Source: Tardiphaga sp. (GTDB lineage: Bacteria > Pseudomonadota > Alphaproteobacteria > Rhizobiales > Xanthobacteraceae). From it: a stretch of DNA of 18,957 nt. The notes beneath the pieces are model-generated. The model saw nothing but the letters and a program-made list of their open reading frames with translations, was not told where the DNA came from and made no database searches. How positions within the stretch are numbered: the stretch's first letter is position 1; the number at the start of each line of letters is the position of its first letter. The stretch covers positions 1-18,957 of the forward strand of contig JAQGJF010000778.1 of the NCBI GenBank assembly GCA_028290765.1, in the 5' to 3' direction. This document shows positions 7,905-13,968 of the stretch, piece after piece. A program made the position numbers and the translations under genes.

Positions 7905-7959
7905 GCCGGCCTCCTGAACCGCTCACCGCGGCGGGTGTGGGCATGCTTTACCGGCGAAC

Positions 7960-7992
7960 AATCATCCTATAAAATGAATAATCCTGATGATT
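7960..7992. promoter_or_regulatory. Inverted repeat in the DUF1127-LysR divergent region
   Basis: AATCATC (7960-7966) and GATGATT (7986-7992) are 7-bp inverted arms 19 nt apart, in the most AT-rich stretch nearby. TATAAAAT (7968-7975) between them is a likely -10 for the LysR gene. LysR proteins usually bind interrupted dyads near their own divergent promoter, so an autoregulatory site is a reasonable inference. Confidence 0.4.
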
Positions 7993-8012
7993 TTGTTCTC
8001 TAGGAGAGATGC

Positions 8013-8903
8013 ATGGATCTGTCCGACCTGCGCGTGTTCAGCGCCGTGGTGCGCGAAGGCGGCGTCACCCGCGCCGCGGAGCGGCTGCACCGGGTGCAGT
8101 CCAATGTGACGACGCGGATTCGCCAGCTCGAGGACGACCTGGCAACGCCGCTGTTTATCCGCGCCGGCAAGCGCCTGCATCTGACGCCGAGCGGCCAGAT
8201 CCTGCTCGGCTATGCCGACCGCCTGCTGGCGCTGGCCGATGAAGCCCGCAACGCGGTGCAGGATCCGCGGCCCCGCGGCGTGCTTCGTCTGGGCGCGATG
8301 GAAAGCACCGCGGCGGTTCGGCTGCCCGGGCCGCTGAACGAATTTCACCGGCGCTATCCCGACGTCGTACTGGAGCTTCGGATCGGCAATCCGGAAGTCC
8401 TGGCCAAGGCGATCCTCGCCGGCGAACTCGATGCCGCCTTTGTCGCCGAACCGATCGCGGATGCGCCGTTCGACAAGATGCACGCCTTCGAGGAAGAGCC
8501 GGTCATCGTTTCATCGACCGCTCATCCGTCGATCGGCAGGAAGGGCGGCTTTCCGCGCTCCGTCCTCGTCTTCGAGAACGGCTGTCCGCATCGCAAGCGG
8601 CTGGAGGACTGGTACACCAAGCGCGGCGAGATGCCGGAGCGCACCATCGAGCTCGGCTCCTATCACGCGATGCTCGGCTGCGTGGTGGCGGGCATGGGCA
8701 TCGCGCTGCTGCCGAAAAGCGTTCTGACCACGTTCCCCGAGGGCAAGCGGTTGACGATCCACCATCTGCCGCAGGGCGAGAACCGCGCCGAGACTGTCCT
8801 GATCTGGCGCAAGGGCGCCGGCTCGCCGAACATCGAGGCCTTGCGGCAGATTCTGGGTGATCGCGCTCCCGCCAAGGTCACGAAAGCGAAGCGCACGCGC
8901 TGA
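8013..8903 (+). CDS. LysR family transcriptional regulator
   Basis: A 296-residue DNA-binding regulator of standard LysR length. The N-terminal winged helix-turn-helix covers residues 1-60, with the typical FSAVVREGGVTRAAERLHR, QSNVTTRIRQLEDDL and PLFIRAGKRLHLTPSG. The effector-binding domain begins near residue 90 (GVLRLGAMESTAAVRLP) and contains LPGPLNEFHRRYPDVVLEL, GELDAAFVAEP and the late segment LGCVVAGMGIALLPKS. The ligand is unknown. AGGAGA lies five bases before the ATG. It is divergent from the DUF1127 gene and ends 12 nt from the convergent serine hydrolase gene. Neither neighbour is an obvious metabolic target, so its regulon may lie elsewhere. Confidence 0.93.
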   Translation: MDLSDLRVFSAVVREGGVTRAAERLHRVQSNVTTRIRQLEDDLATPLFIRAGKRLHLTPSGQILLGYADRLLALADEARNAVQDPRPRGVLRLGAMESTAAVRLPGPLNEFHRRYPDVVLELRIGNPEVLAKAILAGELDAAFVAEPIADAPFDKMHAFEEEPVIVSSTAHPSIGRKGGFPRSVLVFENGCPHRKRLEDWYTKRGEMPERTIELGSYHAMLGCVVAGMGIALLPKSVLTTFPEGKRLTIHHLPQGENRAETVLIWRKGAGSPNIEALRQILGDRAPAKVTKAKRTR

Positions 8904-8915
8904 AGGTTTTGTCGC

Positions 8916-10319
8916 TCAATGCCCGAACGACGCGATGACGTCGGCGACGAGCTTCGAGACGCCTTCGATGTCGTATTGATTTCCTGAAATGCCGAAGCGG
9001 GCGATCACCAGCCGCTGCGACAGCACGATGACGACATATTGCCCGAGCACGCCGCTGGCATAAAAACTGTCGCGTGGCATGCCGAGGCCGGTGCGGAACC
9101 GGGCGCCCTTACTGTCGCCGAGATTGGTCCAGAATCCGGCGCCCATGCCGGCCCAGGCGGCGGGCGTGGGCAACGCGGAATAGCGCACCCAGCCCTCGGG
9201 CAGGAGGCGCCGCTCGCCGGCGACGCCGTCGTTGAGATAGAGCAGCCCGAAACGCGCCCAGTCGCGCGCCGAGGCGAACATCTGGCTCGATGCTTCCGGC
9301 GTCCCGGTGGCGTCGAATTCGAGCGTAACGTTGCGCATGCCGAGCGGATCGAACAATTCGCGCCGGGCGAATTGCATCACGTCCGCGGCGCGGCCGCCGA
9401 CGGCGTCACGGATGATGCGCGACAGGACGAGAAAATTGCCGTCGTGGTAGTTCCACACGGTGCCTGGTGCGGTCTCGACATCGGCGCGTTCGGCGAACCC
9501 TGCCATGTCGCGCTCGATATATTTCATCTGGTTCACCGGATCGAACGCGCCGGCGAGCGAGGCGTTGAGCGAACTGCCCATCTTGAGGCCGCTGGTGTGC
9601 CGGAGCAGATGGTCGATGGTGATGGCATGGTGCGGATCGGCGGGATTCTGCCAGGCCGCGATCGGCGCCGGCTCGCCGGCGGCGAGCTTGCCCTTGCGCA
9701 CCAGGATCCCGATCAGCGCGCTGGTGACCGATTTGGTCGCCGAGAACCCGCCAATGGGCGTATCGATGCCGTAACCCGGCGCGTAGCGCTCGGCGATGAC
9801 GCGGCCATCCTTGAGCACCACGATCGCCTTGGTGTGACGGAACGGCGGTTGTTCACGCTCGGCGAAAGCGCGGTCGAGCGCCTGCCGCAGATTGGGATCG
9901 GCTGGTTCGACCAGCGACAGTCCGGCGATTTCAGGCAGCAGCGGCGCGCCAGCGGTTTTGACCGGCGGCAGCGACGCATCGATCGGTCCCTGACCGTTTT
10001 CGACCAGACAGCCCAGCCCGTCGCGATAGACGGCGCGGCTTTGCCCGATGCCGAACAGCGTCGTCGTCACGGATTTGACAGTACGATCGGTTCGGCTGTC
10101 GATCGCCCAGGCGATCAGGCCCACGCCCGGCATGGCCTCGGTGGTGTCGGAAAAAACCTGGTCCGGATCCAATCCCGAAACGAAGGTTCCGGAGCACAGG
10201 ATATGCGCGACGAAGCCGGTCGCGACCCGCGGCACATCGCGCGCCCAGACCGCGGTCAGCGCCAGGACGCTGCACGTCGTCGCCACGCCAACAAGGATGA
10301 ATGCTTTTGTTCGGGTCAC
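8916..10319 (-). CDS. Secreted serine hydrolase, beta-lactamase/esterase (class C-like) family
   Basis: A 467-residue serine hydrolase of the class C beta-lactamase/EstB/6-aminohexanoate-dimer hydrolase superfamily, probably periplasmic. A signal peptide is visible: a basic start (MTRTK), a hydrophobic core to about residue 25, then VWARD. The nucleophile motif SATK is at residues 193-196, HTSGL at 241-245, and the Tyr motif appears as YHDGN with Tyr291. The third motif is GVLGQ near residue 425 rather than the KTG of true beta-lactamases. An esterase, amidase or peptidase role is therefore more likely than antibiotic resistance. GTG 10319 was chosen because it starts the signal peptide and has a good ribosome site; upstream in-frame codons would add an arginine-rich tail. 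The substrate is unknown. Confidence 0.87.
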   Translation of the reverse strand: MTRTKAFILVGVATTCSVLALTAVWARDVPRVATGFVAHILCSGTFVSGLDPDQVFSDTTEAMPGVGLIAWAIDSRTDRTVKSVTTTLFGIGQSRAVYRDGLGCLVENGQGPIDASLPPVKTAGAPLLPEIAGLSLVEPADPNLRQALDRAFAEREQPPFRHTKAIVVLKDGRVIAERYAPGYGIDTPIGGFSATKSVTSALIGILVRKGKLAAGEPAPIAAWQNPADPHHAITIDHLLRHTSGLKMGSSLNASLAGAFDPVNQMKYIERDMAGFAERADVETAPGTVWNYHDGNFLVLSRIIRDAVGGRAADVMQFARRELFDPLGMRNVTLEFDATGTPEASSQMFASARDWARFGLLYLNDGVAGERRLLPEGWVRYSALPTPAAWAGMGAGFWTNLGDSKGARFRTGLGMPRDSFYASGVLGQYVVIVLSQRLVIARFGISGNQYDIEGVSKLVADVIASFGH

Positions 10320-10323
10320 GGTT

Positions 10324-10329
10324 CTCTCC
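10324..10329 (-). promoter_or_regulatory. Ribosome binding site deciding a GTG start
   Basis: GGAGAG on the minus strand lies four to six bases before GTG 10319 and sets the start of the serine hydrolase directly at its signal peptide. Confidence 0.6.
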
Positions 10330-10381
10330 GGCAATGTGCGCCATGATGGCGTGCCGGGAGAGAGCCGGATCGGAGCGGCGG

Positions 10382-10436
10382 CGGCTCGCCGAATTCGGAA
10401 ACCGCATCGCTGAAAAGTTGATACGGCTCGCCGAAT
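10382..10436. repeat. Pair of 13-bp direct repeats
   Basis: CGGCTCGCCGAAT occurs at 10382-10394 and again at 10424-10436, exactly 42 bp apart (about four helical turns), with partial similarity continuing for several bases after each copy. The pair sits 60-120 bp upstream of the serine hydrolase start, in its likely promoter region. It could be a protein-binding pair; no factor can be named. Confidence 0.45.
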
Positions 10437-10474
10437 CCGAAATTCTTCAATGATTCCGGAACATCCGGGACGGG

Positions 10475-10505
10475 CTGACACGCTCGGGTTTGAAAACCCT
10501 GTCAG
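10475..10505 (-). terminator. Hairpin after the methyltransferase gene (possible terminator)
   Basis: On the minus strand, nine bases after the methyltransferase stop, CTGACAGGGTTT folds on AAACCC and TGTCAG with a 2-nt loop and a 5-nt bulge (12 paired bases). No clear U-run follows, so termination is plausible, not certain. It separates the methyltransferase from the serine hydrolase on the same strand. Confidence 0.45.
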
Positions 10506-10514
10506 CCTCGAACG

Positions 10515-11144
10515 TCATGCTTTCCGCACATCGGGAACCGACGAGCGGCGTGGAATTCCGATCGGCTGACGCCGGGTGATTCGGTAGACCGCGGCCGGAG
10601 GAAGATTGCGGACGGTGCCTCCGATGCGCGTGGCCTTGAGGCCGAGCCGATCCAGGATCGGGCGCGGCACGGGACAGCGCGGGCCATAGGTAAACTGATA
10701 AAAACTTCCACTGCGCCGAAGGTGACTGAATGCGCCCGAGAGAATCGACATGACCTTGCGGGGCGACATCGACAGCAGGGGCAGGCCGCTAATTACGGCG
10801 CCGACTTTCGCCCCGTGGAACAGATCGTAGCTGGCGAGTTGCGACGCATCCATCCACAAGACTCTCGCTCGCGGAAATCGATGTTGCAGGACCCGCATGA
10901 AGTCCGATCCATATTCGACGAGTGTGAGATCGCTTTCGCGAATCCCGCGCGCGATAAGCGCCCGCGTAAACACGCCGGTCCCCGCGCCCAGTTCGAGAAC
11001 GGGCCCGTCGGACGGACGAATTTCTTGCGTCATCAGGCCGGCCAGTGATTCGCCCGACGGAGCGATGGCTGCGACACGTTGTGGATCGGCAACCCACGAC
11101 CGGAAAAACTGAAAGAAGTCAGAATATGCACATACAGCCGTCAT
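10515..11144 (-). CDS. SAM-dependent methyltransferase, PmtA-like (phospholipid N-methyltransferase type)
   Basis: A 209-residue class I methyltransferase resembling the bacterial phospholipid N-methyltransferase (PmtA) group, which methylates phosphatidylethanolamine towards phosphatidylcholine at the inner membrane face. The SAM-binding motif VLELGAGTGVFTRAL is at residues 49-63, with acidic Glu77 at the end of strand 2. SGLPLL (119-124) and YQFTYGPRCPVPRP (149-162) are features of this group, as is the late NLPPAAVYRITRR. Alternative: a paralogue acting on another lipid or small molecule; the genome may hold a separate main pmtA. ATG 11144 has GGGAG about seven bases upstream. It is divergent from a TetR gene with interleaved promoters, so TetR control is likely. 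Confidence 0.8.
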   Translation of the reverse strand: MTAVCAYSDFFQFFRSWVADPQRVAAIAPSGESLAGLMTQEIRPSDGPVLELGAGTGVFTRALIARGIRESDLTLVEYGSDFMRVLQHRFPRARVLWMDASQLASYDLFHGAKVGAVISGLPLLSMSPRKVMSILSGAFSHLRRSGSFYQFTYGPRCPVPRPILDRLGLKATRIGGTVRNLPPAAVYRITRRQPIGIPRRSSVPDVRKA

Positions 11145-11193
11145 GACCTGCTCCCGCCGGTTGCCAGGCGGCGCTGACCTGTCCCGCCGGTCA

Positions 11194-11222
11194 TTGCCAC
11201 CCAATGTCTCCAACTGTATACT
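11194..11222 (+). promoter_or_regulatory. Putative promoter of the TetR gene
   Basis: TTGCCA (11194-11199), a 17-nt spacer and TATACT (11217-11222) give a strong sigma70-like match. Transcription would begin near 11229, downstream of the in-frame ATG at 11204, which argues for the TTG start at 11255. Confidence 0.6.
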
Positions 11223-11246
11223 TATGCAAATCAAGCTTGTCTACAG
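11214..11246. promoter_or_regulatory. Inverted repeat, candidate TetR operator over two promoters
   Basis: CTGTATAC (11214-11221) and GTCTACAG (11239-11246) are inverted arms with seven of eight bases matching and a 17-nt spacer. The site covers the -10 of the TetR promoter and both the -10 and -35 of the divergent methyltransferase promoter. A bound repressor would therefore silence both. The link to this TetR protein is inferred from position. Confidence 0.5.
11215..11243 (-). promoter_or_regulatory. Putative promoter of the methyltransferase gene
   Basis: On the minus strand TAGACA (11243-11238), a 17-nt spacer and TATACA (11220-11215) form a -35/-10 pair. The predicted transcript starts near 11208, about 64 nt before ATG 11144. 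Confidence 0.5.
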
Positions 11247-11250
11247 GTGA
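11245..11250 (+). promoter_or_regulatory. Ribosome binding site deciding a TTG start
   Basis: AGGTGA ends four bases before TTG 11255. Combined with the promoter position it sets the TetR start here rather than at ATG 11204. Confidence 0.5.
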
Positions 11251-11254
11251 AGAC

Positions 11255-11905
11255 TTGAAAAAATCAAAGCCGGCGATCCAGGCTCCCGCTGCCGCCCGAC
11301 GACGAAATGCCGCTGCTACCCGCCAGGCGATCCTCACCTCGGCACGGCAAGCCTTCGCACGGGCGGGGTATGACGGGGCTGGCGTGCGGGAGATCGCGGC
11401 CGGGGCTGGCGTGACCGCGATGCTGGTCAATCGCTATTTCGGCTCGAAGGAGCAGTTGTTCGCCGAAGTGATCGCCGCAACGTCGGCCACGCCGACCATC
11501 CTGACCCAACAGAATCTCAAATCTTCCAGACTTGGTGAAACCATCGCAGCGACGCTCGTCGACATCACCAGGACAGAGGACACCCCGCTCGAGGGTTTTC
11601 TGATCATGCTGCACTCCGCGTCCAGCAAGCGTGCCGCGGAAATCGGACGCGAGCAGATCGAGAACGGGCATCAGAAGGTGGTGGCCGCCGCTTTGAGCGG
11701 AGACCTGGCACCGCAGCGCGCGGCGCTGGTGCTCTCTTTGGTCGCGGGCTTCCAGGTGATGCGGCAGATGGTCGGCCTTTCCGCCCTGGCCGAGGCCGAG
11801 CCAGCCGATCTGATCAAGATCCTTGCACCGCTGTTTCAGCAGCTCATCGACGGTGAACAACCAAGCGACGACGACAAGTCGCGCGCTAGGCCGCGACCAT
11901 CCTGA
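11255..11905 (+). CDS. TetR family transcriptional regulator
   Basis: A 216-residue repressor-type regulator. After a basic N-terminal tail (KKSKPAIQAPAAARRRNA), the TetR helix-turn-helix domain spans residues 20-70: TRQAILTSARQAFARAGYDG, VREIAAGAGVTAMLVNRYFG and SKEQLFAEVI. The C-terminal ligand and dimer domain has the helical pattern of the family (LVAGFQVMRQMVG, LIKILAPLFQQLI). The ligand is unknown. TTG 11255 is preferred because AGGTGA precedes it and the likely promoter places the mRNA start after the upstream ATG 11204. The gene is divergent from the methyltransferase, its probable target, and its last 20 nt overlap the convergent AraC-type gene. Confidence 0.9.
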   Translation: MKKSKPAIQAPAAARRRNAAATRQAILTSARQAFARAGYDGAGVREIAAGAGVTAMLVNRYFGSKEQLFAEVIAATSATPTILTQQNLKSSRLGETIAATLVDITRTEDTPLEGFLIMLHSASSKRAAEIGREQIENGHQKVVAAALSGDLAPQRAALVLSLVAGFQVMRQMVGLSALAEAEPADLIKILAPLFQQLIDGEQPSDDDKSRARPRPS

Positions 11906-12989
11906 GCCTTCGGTATTCGGTGGGCGTCACCCCGGTCGTCGCCTTGAAGGCACGGTTGAAGGGACCGAGCGATTGAAATCCGGCATCCATCGCGATGGTG
12001 ATGACGGGCACCTCGGCCTGGGTCGGATCCGCCAGCGCGGCCTTGGCCTCCGCGATCCGGTGATCGTTGAGGAAAACGTTGAAGTTGCGATAGCCGAGCC
12101 GCTGGTTGATCAGCCGCCGCAATCTGTATTCCGGCACCGCAAGCCGCAGCGCCAGCGTCCCGATGGTCATCCGCTCGTCGCGATAGATCCGATCGTCGGC
12201 CATCAGCCGCGTCAGCGCATCGATCAGTTTTTGATCGGCGACATTCGGAGCGTCGGCCTTGATGCCGATGGTGCGGTCCGCGGCATCGGCCACCGTCTCG
12301 GTGACCGGCGGCAACGAGAACACATCCTCACCGTTGACGCGCAGCAACGAACCCGCGATCGCCACGACGACGCCGGCGAGCACGGCCGCATTCGTGGTGT
12401 TCACAAACCCCGGCGAACCGTTGCCGGCCATCAGCAACTGCACGATGGCATTCGCCGCGCCATAGACTGCCGCGGCGGCGACGATGAAAACCCGCAGACG
12501 GCGGCGGCTCTCGACCAGGTCGATCGACCACGACGCAACGGTCTGGCCCACTGCCAGTGCGATGAAGCTCAGGGCGATCAGGCTCATGACGATCGAATTG
12601 ATGCCCGTGCCCAAGATCCGGAAATCTGTCGCCGGCGCGGGACCGAACAGCAGGCAATTGGCCAGGCTGATGCCGGCCACCGCGGCCCACGGCAAGGCGT
12701 GCCACCAGCGCAACTCGAAGGCGTCGTCGAACAGCGCCTTGGCGAACAGCCAGAGCACCACGACATTTCCGGTCGATAGCGCAATCAGCAGCGCCCGCCA
12801 CGGCGTGACCGGCATATCGAATCCCGCCGCAGAACTCACCGCATGGGCGGCGGATCCCAAGGCAAGGGCAATGGCCAGCCGCCCCGATACCGCACCACTG
12901 AAATCACGCACCAGCAACGCCGCAAGCAACAGCAACAGCGCCGCCGTGCCGGCGCGGAGCGCGATATCCAGTGTGGTAAGCAGCATCAT
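11886..12989 (-). CDS. AraC family regulator with multi-helix membrane N-terminus
   Basis: A 367-residue regulator. The first 220 residues hold about seven hydrophobic segments (for example LRAGTAALLLLLAALLV, ALLIALSTGNVVVLWLFAKA, IVMSLIALSFIALAV, LAGVVVAIAGSLL). The last 110 residues form an AraC-type DNA-binding domain, with MTIGTLALRLAVPEYRLRRL as the first helix-turn-helix, a rhizobial-like NVFLNDHRIAEAKAAL, and PVITIAMDAGFQSLGPFNRA as the second. The architecture implies an inner-membrane sensor that binds DNA directly, as in other membrane-anchored AraC proteins. ATG 12989 is favoured because a promoter at 13017-13045 leaves about 20 nt of leader; GTG 13004 would add five residues. It is divergent from the DUF1080 gene and its tail overlaps the TetR gene by 20 nt. 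Confidence 0.88.
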   Translation of the reverse strand: MMLLTTLDIALRAGTAALLLLLAALLVRDFSGAVSGRLAIALALGSAAHAVSSAAGFDMPVTPWRALLIALSTGNVVVLWLFAKALFDDAFELRWWHALPWAAVAGISLANCLLFGPAPATDFRILGTGINSIVMSLIALSFIALAVGQTVASWSIDLVESRRRLRVFIVAAAAVYGAANAIVQLLMAGNGSPGFVNTTNAAVLAGVVVAIAGSLLRVNGEDVFSLPPVTETVADAADRTIGIKADAPNVADQKLIDALTRLMADDRIYRDERMTIGTLALRLAVPEYRLRRLINQRLGYRNFNVFLNDHRIAEAKAALADPTQAEVPVITIAMDAGFQSLGPFNRAFKATTGVTPTEYRRLRMVAA

Positions 12990-13016
12990 GTCAGCTCTGG
13001 CCACAGGTTCGCAGCG

Positions 13017-13045
13017 GTTCTAGTGCAAGTCTCGATTGGTTTCAA
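13017..13045 (-). promoter_or_regulatory. Putative promoter of the AraC-type gene
   Basis: On the minus strand TTGAAA (13045-13040), a 17-nt spacer and TAGAAC (13022-13017) make a reasonable -35/-10 pair, with the start of transcription near 13010. Confidence 0.5.
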
Positions 13046-13048
13046 TTT

Positions 13049-13068
13049 AACGAAAGTGACGTAACGAA
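13049..13068. promoter_or_regulatory. Paired AACGAA direct repeats between divergent promoters
   Basis: AACGAA occurs at 13049-13054 and at 13063-13068, a 14-bp period, in the gap between the AraC-gene and DUF1080-gene promoters. AraC-family proteins often bind short direct repeats, so this is a candidate site, but six-base repeats can arise by chance. Confidence 0.25.
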
Positions 13069-13075
13069 CCTGGTT

Positions 13076-13110
13076 TGGCGGTTTACACGCCACGCGTCCC
13101 ATTGCTATCG
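13076..13110 (+). promoter_or_regulatory. Putative promoter and overlapping dyad of the DUF1080 gene
   Basis: TTTACA (13082-13087), a 17-nt spacer and CTATCG (13105-13110) form a likely promoter. The -35 hexamer lies within an inverted repeat, TGGCG (13076-13080) and CGCCA (13088-13092), whose occupation would block polymerase. Transcription would begin near 13117, leaving a leader of about 27 nt. Confidence 0.45.
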
Positions 13111-13143
13111 TCGGTTCAACAATAACAAAGGGAGGCTACCACC

Positions 13144-13758
13144 ATGAAACGCATCACTGCGCTCGCGGCCGGCGTCGCTATCGGCCTTGCTGCCTTGCAA
13201 TATTCCCATCCGGCATCGAGCCAGTCCGAAGGTGGTTGGATCACGCTGCTCGACAGCACCAAGATGGGCGAATGGGACCGCGTCGGCGAAGCCAACTGGG
13301 AATTCAAGGACGGCGTGCTCGTCGCCGACAAGCTCACCGCTGGCACGCCGGGCAAGGACAACGCCTACCTCGTCGCCAAAAATGCCTACAAGGATTTTCA
13401 GATCAAGGCGGAGTTCTGGACCGATGAGGAAGCCAACAGCGGCATCTTCATCCGCTGCGACACCACCAAGGTGATCGACTCCAAGGTCTGCTACGAGGTC
13501 AACATCTTCGACAAGCGGCCCGACCCGACCTATGGCACCGGCGCCATCGTCGACGTGGCCAAGGTCAATCCGATGCCGAAGGCCGCCGGCAAGTGGAACA
13601 CCTATGAGATCACCGCGCAGGGCCCGCATCTGGTCATCGTGCTGAATGGCGAAAAGACCGCCGACGTGCAGGACTCAAAGCACGCCGAAGGGCCGTTCGC
13701 GCTGCAATACGGCGCCGGCGTGGTCAAGTTCCGCAAGGTCCAGATCAAGCCGTTGTAA
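13144..13758 (+). CDS. Secreted DUF1080 (3-keto-disaccharide hydrolase-like) protein
   Basis: A 204-residue protein with a signal peptide (MKRITALAAG plus a hydrophobic core, likely cut near residue 26 after PASS) and one DUF1080 domain, a concanavalin-like beta sandwich. Family members hydrolyse 3-keto sugars and glycosides; others may only bind carbohydrate. Typical segments are WEFKDGVLVADK (52-63), FQIKAEFW, NSGIFIRCD (98-106), YEVNIFD (117-123) and FALQYGAGVVKFRKVQI at the end. Cys105 and Cys116 could pair in the periplasm. GGGAGG lies eight bases before the ATG. It stands alone between a strong-looking promoter and a perfect intrinsic terminator, divergent from a membrane AraC regulator that may control it. 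No oxidoreductase that makes 3-keto sugars is visible here. Confidence 0.87.
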   Translation: MKRITALAAGVAIGLAALQYSHPASSQSEGGWITLLDSTKMGEWDRVGEANWEFKDGVLVADKLTAGTPGKDNAYLVAKNAYKDFQIKAEFWTDEEANSGIFIRCDTTKVIDSKVCYEVNIFDKRPDPTYGTGAIVDVAKVNPMPKAAGKWNTYEITAQGPHLVIVLNGEKTADVQDSKHAEGPFALQYGAGVVKFRKVQIKPL

Positions 13759-13793
13759 GAAGCAGCCGCCGGCAAGTCTGGCGCGCCGATCGA

Positions 13794-13834
13794 CCCGGCG
13801 GTTTGCATCGACCCGCAAACCGCCGGGTTTTTTT
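13794..13834 (+). terminator. Intrinsic terminator after the DUF1080 gene
   Basis: CCCGGCGGTTTGC (13794-13806) pairs perfectly with GCAAACCGCCGGG (13815-13827) across an 8-nt loop, followed by seven T (13828-13834). It lies 36 nt after the stop codon. This is the clearest Rho-independent terminator in the window. Confidence 0.95.
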
Positions 13835-13899
13835 GTTTTATTTTCAGCGAGCGCGCCCTCCGTTGGCCGGAGCGACGCGCATTGTTTTGACATTTCCGG

Positions 13900-13921
13900 C
13901 CTTGGACGCCCCTTGGACGCC
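13900..13921. repeat. Tandem 11-bp repeat, two copies
   Basis: CCTTGGACGCC is repeated back to back at 13900-13910 and 13911-13921. The second copy provides the TTGGAC that may serve as the -35 of the pirin promoter, so the repeat count could affect expression. Confidence 0.7.
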
Positions 13922-13943
13922 GCCGCCCAGTTGCTGCTATGAT
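13913..13943 (+). promoter_or_regulatory. Putative promoter of the pirin gene
   Basis: TATGAT (13938-13943) is a good -10, with TTGGAC (13913-13918) 19 nt upstream as a possible -35. The spacer is longer than ideal. Transcription near 13950 would leave about 20 nt of leader before ATG 13969. Confidence 0.35.
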
Positions 13944-13968
13944 GCGGTGGAAACTCCACGGAGACATC

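Noticed and set aside
8916..10319. Serine hydrolase as an antibiotic-resistance beta-lactamase
   Set aside because: SxxK is present but the third motif is not KTG-like and the GVLGQ and YHDGN forms fit esterase/amidase-type relatives better.
9039..10346. 435-codon plus-strand frame opposite the serine hydrolase
   Set aside because: No family features and a biased composition; the minus strand has a signal peptide, SATK motif and good ribosome site.
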